Part shown: positions 1 to 8,787 of the stretch, piece by piece
Numbering within the stretch: position 1 is the stretch's first letter
Layout of the letters: the number at the start of each line of letters is the position of its first letter
DNA from: Saccharospirillum sp040881935
GTDB taxonomy: Bacteria; Pseudomonadota; Gammaproteobacteria; Pseudomonadales; Natronospirillaceae
NCBI RefSeq assembly: GCF_040881935.1
Contig: NZ_JBBECH010000026.1
Span: forward strand, 66,451 to 130,450
Length of the DNA stretch: 64,000 nucleotides
Direction: 5' to 3'
The notes under the pieces: model-generated
Told to the model about the DNA's origin: nothing
Databases searched by the model: none
What the model saw: only the letters and a program-made list of their open reading frames with translations
Translations under genes and position numbers: made by a program

Positions 1-2
1 GC

Positions 3-404
3 GCCCGGGAATTTGTTGACTGGTTGCGGGAGCGTTTTCAGGTGGTCATCCTGTCAGACACCTTTTACGAATTTGCCGCGCCGCTGATGCGTCAGTTGGG
101 CTATCCAACCCTGTTTTGTCATCGGCTTGAGGTTGATGGCAACGGCAAAGTGCTGGACTACGTGTTGCGACAGCCAGATCCCAAGCGCGCCTCCATCAAG
201 GCGTTTCATGGCCTGAATTTCCGCTGCATAGCCGCCGGTGATTCCTATAACGACACAACAATGCTGAGCGAAGCCGACGCTGGCATTCTGTTTAATGCCC
301 CGGCTAATGTGATTGCGGAATTTCCTCAATTTCCGGCTGTCACCGGTTATGACAACCTGAAAGCCACCTTCCTGCAGGCGAGTAACCGGGCTTTACCGGC
401 CTGA
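3..404 (+). CDS. thrH: ThrH-type phosphoserine phosphatase / homoserine phosphotransferase, 3' part
   Basis: The reading frame is already open at the window edge, so this is the C-terminal two thirds of a HAD-superfamily protein (133 codons; ThrH is about 205 residues). HAD motif II is visible as ILSDT, a conserved lysine lies in KRASIKAF, and motif III is GDSYNDTTML. ThrH of Pseudomonas hydrolyses phosphoserine and can transfer its phosphate to homoserine, linking serine and threonine synthesis in the cytoplasm. The SYND form of motif III and the short C-terminal cap region favour ThrH over SerB. The stop codon overlaps the end of convergent pabB by 12 bp. The missing N-terminus, with motif I, lies outside the window. 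Confidence 0.82.
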   Translation, partial: AREFVDWLRERFQVVILSDTFYEFAAPLMRQLGYPTLFCHRLEVDGNGKVLDYVLRQPDPKRASIKAFHGLNFRCIAAGDSYNDTTMLSEADAGILFNAPANVIAEFPQFPAVTGYDNLKATFLQASNRALPA

Positions 405-1778
405 GACACGCCCCAGGGCGTTCAGGATGTGCGCCACCTTAGTGGCGCTTTCATCGTATTCGTCGCTGACAGCGCTGTCGGCGACGATGCCACCGCCACC
501 CGAGCACATCAGCTGGTTCGGGGTTTTCAACAGCGAGCGAATCAAGATGTTGCTGTCGAAGGCGCCGCTGTCGCTCAGCCAGAAAGCGGTGCCGCAGTAG
601 GGGCCGCGGGCGCACATCTCCAACTCATCGATGATCTCCATAGCCCGTCGTTTGGGAGCCCCGGTAATGGAACCGCCGGGAAAAGCATCGCGCAGAACAT
701 CCAGTGGTGTTGCATTGGCAGCCAGTTCGGCCGTTATCGTGCTGACCAGGTGATGTACATTGCTGAACGACACTCGCTTGCACAGTTCGGGGACTTTAAC
801 ACTGCCAACCCGGGCATTGCGCGACAGGTCGTTGCGCAGCAAATCGACAATCATCAGGTTCTCTGCCCGGTCTTTTTCGCTTTCTTCCAGTTCCCACCCC
901 AATTGTTGGTCTGCTTCGGGTGTGACTCCTCTGGGGCGAGTGCCCTTGATCGGTTGTGTCGTGATGTGCCCTTTGTTGATGGTGATGAATCGCTCGGGAG
1001 ACACACTCATCAGAGTGTGGTCATCAGCGCGGTGATACACGGCATAAGGGGCTTGAATCCTGTCGATAAGGTGGCTGTATAGCGACCAATCGGAGATCTC
1101 TGGGGCGATGTCAGCGTACCAGGGGCGCGTCAGGTTAGCCTGATAGATATCCCCGGCCAGTATGTATTCCTTAAGCGTTGCAAACCGCTGCCGATAGGCT
1201 TCACGGCTCATTCCTGAACGCCAGTTCAGTGGGGGAATGGCGGGTTCGGGTGGGGTGGTCGGCGGTTGCTCCCGCCATGCCCGATGCCAGGTCAGCAAGC
1301 GCTGCTCCAGTGATTCAGAGATGAATTCTGACAGGCAAAGCCAGGCTCGCTGATGCAGGTGGTCAAACACCAGGCTCCAGTCGTACCGGTCGATGCTGGC
1401 CAGGCTGGTCGGACTCGGGTGGCGGCCGGTCAGACCGTGCAATGCATACCCGGCTTCGTAATTCAGATGCCCGGCCAGACCCGACGTAAAAGGGAGGTCG
1501 GTATCAATGGACGACTCTGGTTGCTGGGTGGCCAGCCAGCCCAGAAAATCCGGGGGGTTGATCAGCTCGGTCTTGCCCTGAGACGACCGCTGAATCTGTT
1601 GGCTTGCCGACATCCGGTACCGGGTTTCCGGCCAGGCTGAACACCATTCCCAGCGGTGACCTTCACGGGCTGGATGCCCGGAATGAAACCAGATGGCCCC
1701 GGGTTCATTCGCAAGCGTTGCAAAGTAGGGTCGGGCGGTCTCTGTGTAGGGGAGTTCCAGACGTTGCAAGGGGTTCAC
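393..1778 (-). CDS. pabB: Aminodeoxychorismate synthase component I
   Basis: Chorismate-using enzyme that, with the glutaminase PabA, makes 4-amino-4-deoxychorismate for folate synthesis. The TrpE/PabB core is clear: DIYQANLTRPW, SVSPERFI, QPIKGTRPRG (about residue 280), AENLMIVDLLRNDL, PGGSITGAPKRRAMEIIDE and YCGTAFW. The lysine in PIKGT is the residue that marks PabB; anthranilate synthase has alanine there. I place the start at GTG 1778, giving 461 residues beginning VNPLQRLELPY, which matches the usual PabB N-terminus and length. The frame stays open up to a GTG at 1934 (513 residues), but the extra 52 residues do not resemble PabB. No strong ribosome binding site precedes either start. 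It is convergent with thrH. Confidence 0.9.
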   Translation of the reverse strand: MNPLQRLELPYTETARPYFATLANEPGAIWFHSGHPAREGHRWEWCSAWPETRYRMSASQQIQRSSQGKTELINPPDFLGWLATQQPESSIDTDLPFTSGLAGHLNYEAGYALHGLTGRHPSPTSLASIDRYDWSLVFDHLHQRAWLCLSEFISESLEQRLLTWHRAWREQPPTTPPEPAIPPLNWRSGMSREAYRQRFATLKEYILAGDIYQANLTRPWYADIAPEISDWSLYSHLIDRIQAPYAVYHRADDHTLMSVSPERFITINKGHITTQPIKGTRPRGVTPEADQQLGWELEESEKDRAENLMIVDLLRNDLSRNARVGSVKVPELCKRVSFSNVHHLVSTITAELAANATPLDVLRDAFPGGSITGAPKRRAMEIIDELEMCARGPYCGTAFWLSDSGAFDSNILIRSLLKTPNQLMCSGGGGIVADSAVSDEYDESATKVAHILNALGRVSGR

Positions 1779-2008
1779 TTCTTCATTAATGAGCCGGCGG
1801 TATTCTAGCGATATTGTGTCGAAAGTCCTGTCCAGAAGGTGGTTTAGTGAAAAATCTTCTGTAATGAATCGATTACCCGGACGAAAGGGGGCAGATTCGA
1901 CACCCCCTGAACATTGAAAGTTGACCGAATTCACAAAAGGGGAGCACCATCAATGGACGATTAAGGTATTACGCTCGCAATAATAAAAATCCAAATCAGG
2001 AGTGAACC

Positions 2009-2953
2009 ATGAACACCGTTCTCGTTATCGATGCAGCCTGTGATTTGCCGCAGGGTTTTATCGATGACCGCAACATCAAATTGTTGCCCATTGCTATTCG
2101 AGTCGATGATCAGACTCATACAGATATCAAAGACGCTCAGAAACTGACCGATTTTTACGCCAATAACTTGCTTGGCCGTAATCATGATGCCGAGTCTATT
2201 CCCTACAGCACCGAGCAAATCGAACAACTGTTTCTGGATGAGCTGGTCGCCCAGTACGACTTTGCCCTGGTGCAAACGGTCAGTCGCAAGCGCAGCCCGA
2301 TATACGACAATGCGACCAAGGCGTCCCACGCCATTCTGCGCAGCTACCATGATATACGCGAGGCCGCAGGCCGAGACGGCAACTTTGGCATGAGGATCAT
2401 GAACTCGGGAACCCTGTTTTGTGGGCAGGGCGTGCTTGCGGCTTTCACCAGTGACATGATTGCGCGGGGCAAGGCCAAAAACGAAATTCTCAAACTCGCT
2501 GACGCCATGCGCCAGCGCATATACGCTTACCTGGTGGCCCCGGATGTCTACTACATTCGGGAGCGGGCCCGGAAAAAGGGCGATGACAGTGTCGGAATCC
2601 TTACCGCACTAGTGGCCAAGTCGTTGGATATCGTTCCGATATTATCTGCGCGCGGTGACGACACCTTCCCGGTTGCCAAGGGTAGAGGATTTGGTACCAG
2701 CGTCGACCGGTTAATGCGTTATACCATTCGCCAGATAGAGCACGGGTTGCTGACCCCCTACGTGGTGGTTTCTATCGCGGGTGATCTGGCTGGTCTTCAA
2801 GCCCACGAGGGCTTTAAGGAACTGGAGGTGGCAGCCAGCAAGCAGGGTGTCGCGGTGCTCAGTTGCGTCATGGGATTGACCGGCGGGCTCAACGTTGGCC
2901 CGGGCAGCATTTGCGTGGCGTTTGCGGCTGAAGATCATGAGTTCGATGGATAG
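2009..2953 (+). CDS. DegV family fatty-acid-binding protein
   Basis: A 314-residue DegV-fold protein. The N-terminus (VLVIDAACDLP) and a middle region with NSGTLFCGQGVL match the family, whose members bind a single fatty acid. Firmicute relatives (FakB) present acyl chains to the kinase FakA, but no FakA-like DhaK/DhaL gene is visible here and the role in gammaproteobacteria is not settled. The ATG at 2009 follows a good CAGGAG site. The C-terminus (LTGGLNVGPGSICVAF) is the usual DegV ending. It is longer than the typical 280 residues, mostly through an insertion around residues 90-150. Transcribed alone, divergent from pabB. Confidence 0.85.
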   Translation: MNTVLVIDAACDLPQGFIDDRNIKLLPIAIRVDDQTHTDIKDAQKLTDFYANNLLGRNHDAESIPYSTEQIEQLFLDELVAQYDFALVQTVSRKRSPIYDNATKASHAILRSYHDIREAAGRDGNFGMRIMNSGTLFCGQGVLAAFTSDMIARGKAKNEILKLADAMRQRIYAYLVAPDVYYIRERARKKGDDSVGILTALVAKSLDIVPILSARGDDTFPVAKGRGFGTSVDRLMRYTIRQIEHGLLTPYVVVSIAGDLAGLQAHEGFKELEVAASKQGVAVLSCVMGLTGGLNVGPGSICVAFAAEDHEFDG

Positions 2954-3030
2954 CCTGGGTTGCCGAATAATTCGACTACCTCCTCCGGGTTCACGTTGAC
3001 GGAGTAATCGCTATTGCGATGGGTAGGCAT
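2935..3030 (-). CDS. Possible 31-residue small protein
   Basis: A short minus-strand frame starts at ATG 3030, six bases after a GGAAG site, and ends inside the last codons of the degV gene. The peptide begins MPTHRNSDYSVNVNPEEV and is acidic in its second half, with no membrane segment or cysteine. The ribosome site and protein-like composition are the only support; I know no family for it. It could equally be chance in the degV-phoH intergenic region. Confidence 0.22.
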   Translation of the reverse strand: MPTHRNSDYSVNVNPEEVVELFGNPGYPSNS

Positions 3031-3295
3031 GCTGCGCTTCCGTGTGTTTTTTTCAAGTTGATTAAAATCGGGAAGACAAGGAGGCGCGTGTCACCTATTC
3101 TGAATAGGTACCAGCTGCAGGGAGAACCTACTTAGCCAATCCCGTTCAGGGCCTCCAGCCAGGCTTATTTGGCCGCATCCTGGCCCTCCGGGAAGTCATA
3201 AGTTCAGTCAGATACCGTCTGGGCAGCCAGTTCACCAGAATGGCTGTCGCGCAGGAGCAACCCCAATCGCTCCACTGTCCCGACCAGGAGAGGTT
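2954..3295 (+). promoter_or_regulatory. degV-phoH intergenic region with 17-bp inverted repeat
   Basis: 342 bases with no convincing long gene. A perfect 7-bp inverted repeat, ACCTATT-CTG-AATAGGT, lies at 3093-3109 and could be an operator or a short hairpin for the downstream PIN-PhoH gene. A T-run at about 3047-3054 has no clear stem before it. I see no good sigma-70 promoter. The downstream gene is preceded by AGGAGAGGTT just before its ATG. Confidence 0.35.
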
Positions 3296-4696
3296 ATGCA
3301 CGCATCAGCTCGCGAAGGGTCCAACCCGAAAATCTACGCTCTTGATACCAATGTCCTGATTCACGATCCCAACGCTGTTTTTAACTTTGAAGAACACCAG
3401 GTTCTGGTACCAATGGTGGTGCTGGAAGAACTCGACAAACTCAAGGTCGGCAGTACCGCACTGGCCGCCGATGCTCGCCAGTCAGTGCGCACCATCGATG
3501 GCATTCTGGGAGGGGCCACGCCGCAACAAATCATGGAAGGCGTCGGCATCGACCGACCGCACACCCAGCAAAGCATGGGCAAGCTGAGCATCATGATGCC
3601 GAAGGATCCGTCGGTGTCCATCCTTCCTGCACACAGCAACGATAACCGCATCATCAACGATCTGCTGGCCTTGCAGACCCAGCATCAGGATGCGGAGGTA
3701 GTGCTGGTCACCAAAGACATCAACATGCGCCTTAAGGCCCGGGGCAGCGGTCTGCAGGCGGAGGATTATCACAACGATCAGCTGATCTCCGATATAGACA
3801 GCCTAACCACCGGGTATCACGCCCTGGAAGGCAGTTTCTGGGAACAGGTTGAAGTCGTTGCGCCACAAAATATTCGTGGTGAGCGCTATCACGTAATTGA
3901 AAAATCGGTGCTGGAAGAAGTGCTGGGCGAACCGTTTTACGCCAATCAGTTCTTTTATGACCAGAAAGAGTTTGTTGGGCGCATTCACCGCGTCGAGGAT
4001 GCTCATGTGTCCATCGAAATGCTCAATACCGGCGTATTAATGCGCCAGAAGGCCTGGGGCATGGTGCCACGCGACCTGTTTCAGGCCATGGCGATGTATC
4101 TGCTGTTTGACCCGGAGATTGATCTGGTTGCGCTCAATGGTGCTGCTGGCAGCGGCAAAACCATGTTGGCCCTGGCCTGTGCGCTGGAGCAGACCATGGA
4201 AACCAAGCAATACAAGCGAATCATCGCCACGCGCAGCACACGCGGATTGGATGAAGACATTGGGTTCCTGCCGGGAACCGAAACCGAGAAAATGCAGCCC
4301 TGGCTCGGTGCCTTTACCGACAACCTCGAGGCTCTCCACGCTGAGGATTTTGACCCGGGCAGCAGCCAGGACTTCGTGGGCGCCAAGGTTCCCATTCAGT
4401 TTAAAAGCTTGAATTTCGTGCGTGGTCGAAGCTTTCAACAGAGCTTTATGATTGTTGATGAAGCGCAGAACCTTACGCCGCACCAGATCAAGACCATCAT
4501 TACCCGGGCCGGGCAGGGCACCAAGGTGGTGTGTCTGGGCAACCTGGCGCAGATCGATACGCCGTACCTCGGCCCCACCAGTTCGGGGCTGACGTATATG
4601 AGCGAGCGATTCAAGGGGTTCGAGCACGGTGGCTCGATTACGCTGGAAGGCGTAGCGCGTAGTCGACTCGCGGCTTATGCGGAATCGCATCTGTAA
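3296..4696 (+). CDS. PIN domain-PhoH family ATPase
   Basis: A 466-residue fusion of an N-terminal PIN nuclease domain (residues about 14-150; acidic start in YALDTNVLIHDP) and a C-terminal PhoH/P-loop domain (about 250-466; Walker A GAAGSGKTMLA, Walker B FMIVDEAQNLTPHQ). This is the YlaK/PhoH2 architecture; family members couple a ribonuclease domain to an RNA helicase-like ATPase, and a role in RNA turnover is inferred. Both active sites look intact. It stands alone, followed at 4715-4730 by a GC-rich hairpin without a T-tract. It is not the PhoH of the ybeZ-ybeY locus, which lacks a PIN domain. Confidence 0.88.
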   Translation: MHASAREGSNPKIYALDTNVLIHDPNAVFNFEEHQVLVPMVVLEELDKLKVGSTALAADARQSVRTIDGILGGATPQQIMEGVGIDRPHTQQSMGKLSIMMPKDPSVSILPAHSNDNRIINDLLALQTQHQDAEVVLVTKDINMRLKARGSGLQAEDYHNDQLISDIDSLTTGYHALEGSFWEQVEVVAPQNIRGERYHVIEKSVLEEVLGEPFYANQFFYDQKEFVGRIHRVEDAHVSIEMLNTGVLMRQKAWGMVPRDLFQAMAMYLLFDPEIDLVALNGAAGSGKTMLALACALEQTMETKQYKRIIATRSTRGLDEDIGFLPGTETEKMQPWLGAFTDNLEALHAEDFDPGSSQDFVGAKVPIQFKSLNFVRGRSFQQSFMIVDEAQNLTPHQIKTIITRAGQGTKVVCLGNLAQIDTPYLGPTSSGLTYMSERFKGFEHGGSITLEGVARSRLAAYAESHL

Positions 4697-4714
4697 TGGT
4701 GTTAACCGGCAAAT

Positions 4715-4730
4715 CCGGGCGTTTGCCCGG
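4715..4730 (+). other. GC-rich hairpin after PIN-PhoH gene
   Basis: CCGGGC-GTTT-GCCCGG forms a perfect 6-bp stem 18 bases after the stop codon. There is no T-run after it, so it is at best a weak or Rho-assisted transcription end, or an mRNA 3' stabiliser. Confidence 0.4.
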
Positions 4731-4955
4731 TATGCTGACAAAAAAGTGACATTGTGCTTTTCTCTGATGGGGTTGATCCGTATTATGGGTCATGGTGGTG
4801 TATTGGTATTCCAGTGGTCCGGCCCTTACGGATCCGCCACTTAATGCCGCAGTTCCTCTGCCGTTACTGGATGTCGGGTCCAGGCCGACGGCACTCTATT
4901 CCAGGATGGACAAAACTTCAGGATGAGCCTTGCAGTTAACGATCGAGGTGGGTGC

Positions 4956-5600
4956 GTGATCCAGGTAATCGTGGTTGACGATCATGATCTAGTGCGGATG
5001 GGACTGGTCCGGTTGCTGGATGACGCCGATGGCATTGAAGTCATCAAAGAAGGCGCCAGCGGTGAAGATGCCATTCGTCTTGCCAAAGAGCATGAGCCCG
5101 ATGTTATCATGATGGACGTACGTATGCCCGGTATTGGTGGCATAGAAGCCACTCGCAAGATCCACCGCCAGTTTCCCGATATCAAAATCATTGCCGTCAC
5201 CGCCTGTGGCGATGATCCGTTCCCCGCACGTCTGTTGCAAGCCGGTGCAGCCGGCTACCTAACTAAAGGCGCATCTTCCGAAGAGATGGTGCTGGCGGTG
5301 CGTACCGTGGTTGCCGGTCAGAAGTATCTGGCGCCTAATGTGGCCCAAAAACTGGCGTTACAAAACGTTGGCGCGGGCGGGTCGCCGTTTTCGGAGCTTT
5401 CAGATCGGGAAATGCAGATCGCCACGATGATCTGTTCCTGCAAGAAAGTTCAGGCGATTTCCGACAAGCTGTGTCTGAGCCCGAAAACAGTCAATACCTA
5501 CCGTTACCGGATTTTTGACAAGCTCAGCATTTCCAGTGACGTTGAGCTGACGCATTTGGCCATTCGTCATGGCATCCTGGAACCGAACGAGATGGTATAA
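4956..5600 (+). CDS. gacA: GacA/UvrY-type response regulator
   Basis: A 214-residue two-component response regulator with an N-terminal receiver domain (acidic pocket VVDDHD at residues 6-11, phospho-acceptor Asp54 in VIMMD) and a C-terminal LuxR-type helix-turn-helix (about 150-205, with LSDREMQIATMI and LSPKTVNTYRYRIFDKL). With the sensor GacS/BarA this family activates csrB/rsmZ-type small RNAs that titrate CsrA/RsmA. I choose the GTG at 4956 because GAGGTGG lies five bases upstream and the product then begins MIQVIVVDDHD at the normal GacA length; an in-frame ATG at 4923 would add 11 residues. The pairing with uvrC 8 bp downstream is conserved across gammaproteobacteria. Confidence 0.92.
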   Translation: MIQVIVVDDHDLVRMGLVRLLDDADGIEVIKEGASGEDAIRLAKEHEPDVIMMDVRMPGIGGIEATRKIHRQFPDIKIIAVTACGDDPFPARLLQAGAAGYLTKGASSEEMVLAVRTVVAGQKYLAPNVAQKLALQNVGAGGSPFSELSDREMQIATMICSCKKVQAISDKLCLSPKTVNTYRYRIFDKLSISSDVELTHLAIRHGILEPNEMV

Positions 5601-5608
5601 TCCTGGCT

Positions 5609-7441
5609 ATGCCAGAGACGACGCAACCCTTCGACCATAAAGCCTACCTAAAACACCTGACGGCCCGCCCTGGCGTCTATCGTATGTACGATGCCGAGGG
5701 CCAATTGCTGTATGTGGGCAAAGCCAAGAACCTGAAGAATCGGGTATCGAGCTATTTCCGCAGCCGGGGGTTAACCAACAAGACCCTGGCGCTGGTGGCG
5801 CGTATACAGCGCATTGATACTACGGTCACTCACAGTGAAACCGAAGCGTTGCTGCTCGAACAGACCCTGATCAAGCAGCACAAACCGCCCTACAATATTC
5901 TGTTAATCGACGACAAATCCTATCCCTATATTCGGCTAACCACTGAACACGGGTCGCCCGGGCTTTATGTTCACCGCGGGGCTCGCCGGGGTAAGTCGGA
6001 GTATTTTGGACCCTTTCCCAATGCCAGTGCGGTGCGTGAATCGCTGGCGATTCTGCAAAAAGCCTTCAAAGTGCGCCAGTGCAAAGACAGCGTATTCATG
6101 AACCGCCAGCGCCCCTGTTTGCAATACCAGATCAAGCGCTGCAAGGCGCCGTGTGTGGGTTTTGTCAGTGAGCAGGAATATCAGGCAGATCTGGATAAAA
6201 CCCGCGCCTTTCTGCAAGGTAAAAACCAGACGCTGATACAGACGCTGGAGCTGGAAATGGATTCCTCGGCAGCCAGTCTCGACTTTGAAACCGCCGCTGA
6301 AGTGCGAGATCAGTTGCTGGTCTTGCGCAAGGTACAGGAGCAGCAGTACGTCTCAAGCGACCGCGGTGACGTGGATGTGTTCGCACTGGAATCCACGGAA
6401 CTTGGGCTCTGTGTGCATTACCTGATGATTCGTCAGGGACGTTTGCTTGGCAGTCAGAGTTACTTTCCAAAGCCGGGGATTGAAGAAGAGCCGGCGACCA
6501 TCATGCTCAGCTTCCTGGGGCAGTACTATTTCGGGCGCACCCACGACGATTGTCCACAAAGCGTGGTGCTGAATGTCCCGGTAACCGACAAAGGCTGGCT
6601 CGAAGCCGCACTCAGTGAGCATTTTGGCCGAAAAATCACGCTGAGCAGTTCGGTGCGCGGGCGCAATGCGCGTTGGCTGGAGCTGGCCCAAACCAACGCC
6701 CGGGAGCAGCTGCAACAGCGCATCAGCCATCGTCAGCAAGTGGTCCAGCGCTTCGAGGCACTGCAGCAGACGCTGGAGCTGGAGGAAATGCCAGAGCGCA
6801 TTGAGTGTTTTGATATTTCGCACAGCTCCGGCGAGGCAACGACGGCTTCCTGTGTGGTATTCGATCAGAACGGCCCCAACAAGAGCCTGTACCGCAAGTT
6901 CAACATCGAAGGCGTTACCGCCGGGGATGATTACGCCGCCATGTCTCAGGCAATTGAACGGCGTTACAGCCGATTGCAAAAAGAAGAGGCCAAATTACCG
7001 GATCTGCTTATCGTTGATGGTGGCAAGGGCCAGATGAAAATGGCACGTGAGGTCATGGACGAACTGGGGGTTGCCATCCCCTTGCTGGGTGTCGCCAAGG
7101 GGGAAACCCGCAAGCCGGGGTTGGAAACCTTATTTTTTGAGACTCCGGATCAGGTCATTCAGTTGCCAAACCATGCGCCGGCCTTACATTTGATTCAGCA
7201 CATCAGGGATGAGGCGCACCGTTTTGCCATTACCAGTCACCGTGCCCGGCGTGGTAAGGCCAGGGTCGGCTCGCTGTTGGATGAGATTCCAAACGTTGGC
7301 CCCGGCCGCCGCAAAGCCCTGATCCGCCATTTTGGCAGCGCCCAGGGAGTAAAGGCCGCCAGTCAGGAAGAGATAGCCCGGGTAAAAGGGGTATCCCGGA
7401 CGTTGGCTGAATCGATCTACGAGTTTTTGCACAGCCGCTGA
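5609..7441 (+). CDS. uvrC: Excinuclease ABC subunit C
   Basis: A 610-residue UvrC, the nuclease that cuts on both sides of a UvrAB-marked lesion in nucleotide excision repair. Order of domains: GIY-YIG nuclease (residues about 17-95, GVYRMYDAEGQLLYVGKAK), cysteine-rich segment (QRPCLQYQIKRCKAPC), UVR motif (about 205-240), RNase H-like C-terminal nuclease (CFDISHSSGE; IVDGGKGQ) and a final helix-hairpin-helix pair (IPNVGPGRRKALIRHFGS). Length equals that of E. coli UvrC and all catalytic blocks are present. It starts 8 bp after gacA and is probably cotranscribed with it. Confidence 0.97.
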   Translation: MPETTQPFDHKAYLKHLTARPGVYRMYDAEGQLLYVGKAKNLKNRVSSYFRSRGLTNKTLALVARIQRIDTTVTHSETEALLLEQTLIKQHKPPYNILLIDDKSYPYIRLTTEHGSPGLYVHRGARRGKSEYFGPFPNASAVRESLAILQKAFKVRQCKDSVFMNRQRPCLQYQIKRCKAPCVGFVSEQEYQADLDKTRAFLQGKNQTLIQTLELEMDSSAASLDFETAAEVRDQLLVLRKVQEQQYVSSDRGDVDVFALESTELGLCVHYLMIRQGRLLGSQSYFPKPGIEEEPATIMLSFLGQYYFGRTHDDCPQSVVLNVPVTDKGWLEAALSEHFGRKITLSSSVRGRNARWLELAQTNAREQLQQRISHRQQVVQRFEALQQTLELEEMPERIECFDISHSSGEATTASCVVFDQNGPNKSLYRKFNIEGVTAGDDYAAMSQAIERRYSRLQKEEAKLPDLLIVDGGKGQMKMAREVMDELGVAIPLLGVAKGETRKPGLETLFFETPDQVIQLPNHAPALHLIQHIRDEAHRFAITSHRARRGKARVGSLLDEIPNVGPGRRKALIRHFGSAQGVKAASQEEIARVKGVSRTLAESIYEFLHSR

Positions 7442-7449
7442 ACCAGGGT

Positions 7450-7613
7450 AGGAGCCTGTCGGACTCAGGATGAATCGGCTGCGGAAGCGGGACGACGGCC
7501 CAAATATCCGCAAATTGCGAGCACATAGGCTCACTATGCACGCGAAATTTGCGAAAATTTGGACTCGCCGTCCCACTCCCTCGCTTTGATTCCCCTGAGT
7601 CCGACAGGCTCCT
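7450..7613. repeat. 164-bp long palindromic repeat element
   Basis: The ends are perfect 20-bp inverted repeats: AGGAGCCTGTCGGACTCAGG at 7450-7469 and its complement at 7594-7613. The interior also folds on itself: GGGACG/CGTCCC, CCAAAT/ATTTGG, CGCAAATT/AATTTGCG and a centre where GCACATAG faces CTATGCAC. The whole unit can form one hairpin about 75 bp long. It has no transposase gene. It looks like a non-autonomous palindromic repeat or MITE of the kind scattered through marine gammaproteobacterial genomes, though I have only this copy to judge by. It lies between uvrC and pgsA and could end or process the uvrC transcript. Confidence 0.75.
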
Positions 7614-7744
7614 GGTATGAAACAAAAGTGAAAAAAGTACCTGACAGCGTCCGGCAATGGTTTACAGTGTGGAGCAAAGCTGGAATCCTTCCGTCCGTTG
7701 GACGTTGAGCGGACACTGTTAGTCCGTACCATTGAAGGAAGGCT

Positions 7745-8314
7745 ATGAACATACCGAATATGTTAACGCTGTTCAGGATTCTGATGATTCCTGTCGTCGT
7801 TGTTGTTTACTACATGCCGCAAAGCTGGTCGTTCCTGCTGGCCGCTATTATTTTCACCGCTGCGGCGGTGACAGACTGGGTTGATGGTTACCTGGCCCGG
7901 AAGTTGGGCCAGATGACACCTTTTGGCGCCTTCCTGGACCCGGTTGCCGACAAACTCATCGTCGCCGCAGCCTTGGTCGTGTTGGTCGAAAGCCACAGCA
8001 GTATCTGGATGACAGTACCTGCCGTTGTCATCATTGGACGTGAAATCGTTATTTCCGCACTGCGTGAATGGATGGCCGAACTGGGCAAACGCGCCAGTGT
8101 GGCGGTCAACATGTTGGGTAAAATCAAAACGACCCTGCAAATGGTCGCCATTGTGATTCTACTGACTCAGGATCCAGCCATGCGTACGGCACTCTCTGCC
8201 GAATGGCTGGCCAACCTCGGCTTGCTGGCTTTACAGGTCTCAGCCGTACTGACGCTGTGGTCAATGATTGTATACCTACGCGCGGCATGGCCCGAATTGC
8301 GACCCAAGGTATGA
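7745..8314 (+). CDS. pgsA: CDP-diacylglycerol-glycerol-3-phosphate 3-phosphatidyltransferase
   Basis: A 189-residue inner-membrane enzyme that joins CDP-diacylglycerol and glycerol-3-phosphate, the committed step to phosphatidylglycerol and cardiolipin. The CDP-alcohol phosphotransferase signature is complete at residues about 41-67: D-W-V-D-G, then A-R, G and D-P-V-A-D. Several hydrophobic stretches (for example near residues 15-35 and 150-180) give the expected multi-pass topology. GAAGGAAGG precedes the ATG. Its place after uvrC and before tRNA-Gly, -Cys and -Leu is the same as in E. coli. Confidence 0.96.
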   Translation: MNIPNMLTLFRILMIPVVVVVYYMPQSWSFLLAAIIFTAAAVTDWVDGYLARKLGQMTPFGAFLDPVADKLIVAAALVVLVESHSSIWMTVPAVVIIGREIVISALREWMAELGKRASVAVNMLGKIKTTLQMVAIVILLTQDPAMRTALSAEWLANLGLLALQVSAVLTLWSMIVYLRAAWPELRPKV

Positions 8315-8387
8315 TTGAACGGGCACTTGAGCCGATGCTATACATCACCTAAAGTCTGCTAAGTGCCTAAATTGTAAAGAAAAATAA

Positions 8388-8416
8388 TTGACGCCCCAGA
8401 AACGAATGCTTAGAAT
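8388..8416 (+). promoter_or_regulatory. Sigma-70 promoter of the Gly-Cys-Leu tRNA operon
   Basis: TTGACG (8388-8393), a 17-bp spacer and TAGAAT (8411-8416), followed by a GC-rich discriminator GCGCGCTCG. This is typical of stable-RNA promoters under stringent control. It lies about 100 bp before the first tRNA gene. Confidence 0.8.
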
Positions 8417-8515
8417 GCGCGCTCGTTGATTGGGGTTGGGGCAGTGTTTCCAGCCTTGAATAGGCGAAAGCAAAGGCTCAGAAGTACGGCCTTTAGTGTT
8501 TGTATGATAAGAAGT

Positions 8516-8590
8516 GCGGGAATAGCTCAGTGGTAGAGCACAACCTTGCCAAGGTTGGGGTCGCGAGTTCGAATCTCGTTTCCCGCTCCA
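8516..8590 (+). tRNA. glyW: tRNA-Gly(GCC)
   Basis: A full cloverleaf with acceptor GCGGGAA pairing with TTCCCGC, D-arm AGCTCAGTGGTAGAGC, anticodon GCC at 8548-8550, T-loop GTTCGAATC and an encoded CCA end. First of three tRNA genes in the same order as E. coli glyW-cysT-leuZ. Confidence 0.97.
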
Positions 8591-8623
8591 AGTAAAAAGC
8601 CTTTTAAAGGGCAAGCCTGTAAA

Positions 8624-8697
8624 GGCTGGATGGCAGAGTGGTCATGCAGCGGACTGCAACTCCGTGTACGCCGGTTCGATTCCGACTCCAGCCTCCA
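8624..8697 (+). tRNA. cysT: tRNA-Cys(GCA)
   Basis: 74 nt with acceptor GGCTGGA pairing with TCCAGCC, anticodon GCA at 8656-8658, T-loop GTTCGATTC and encoded CCA. Lies 33 bp after tRNA-Gly and is probably processed from the same transcript. Confidence 0.96.
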
Positions 8698-8787
8698 CTT
8701 CCTCACTCAGAAGTGGTTATACAAACCCACACCAGGGTTCTGCAATATCCGCGGCCATCGTGACCGCAATGACACAGTCCTCGATTC

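Noticed and set aside
7501..7590. Short frames within the 164-bp palindrome
   Set aside because: They arise from the self-complementary sequence and read similarly on both strands; no ribosome site.
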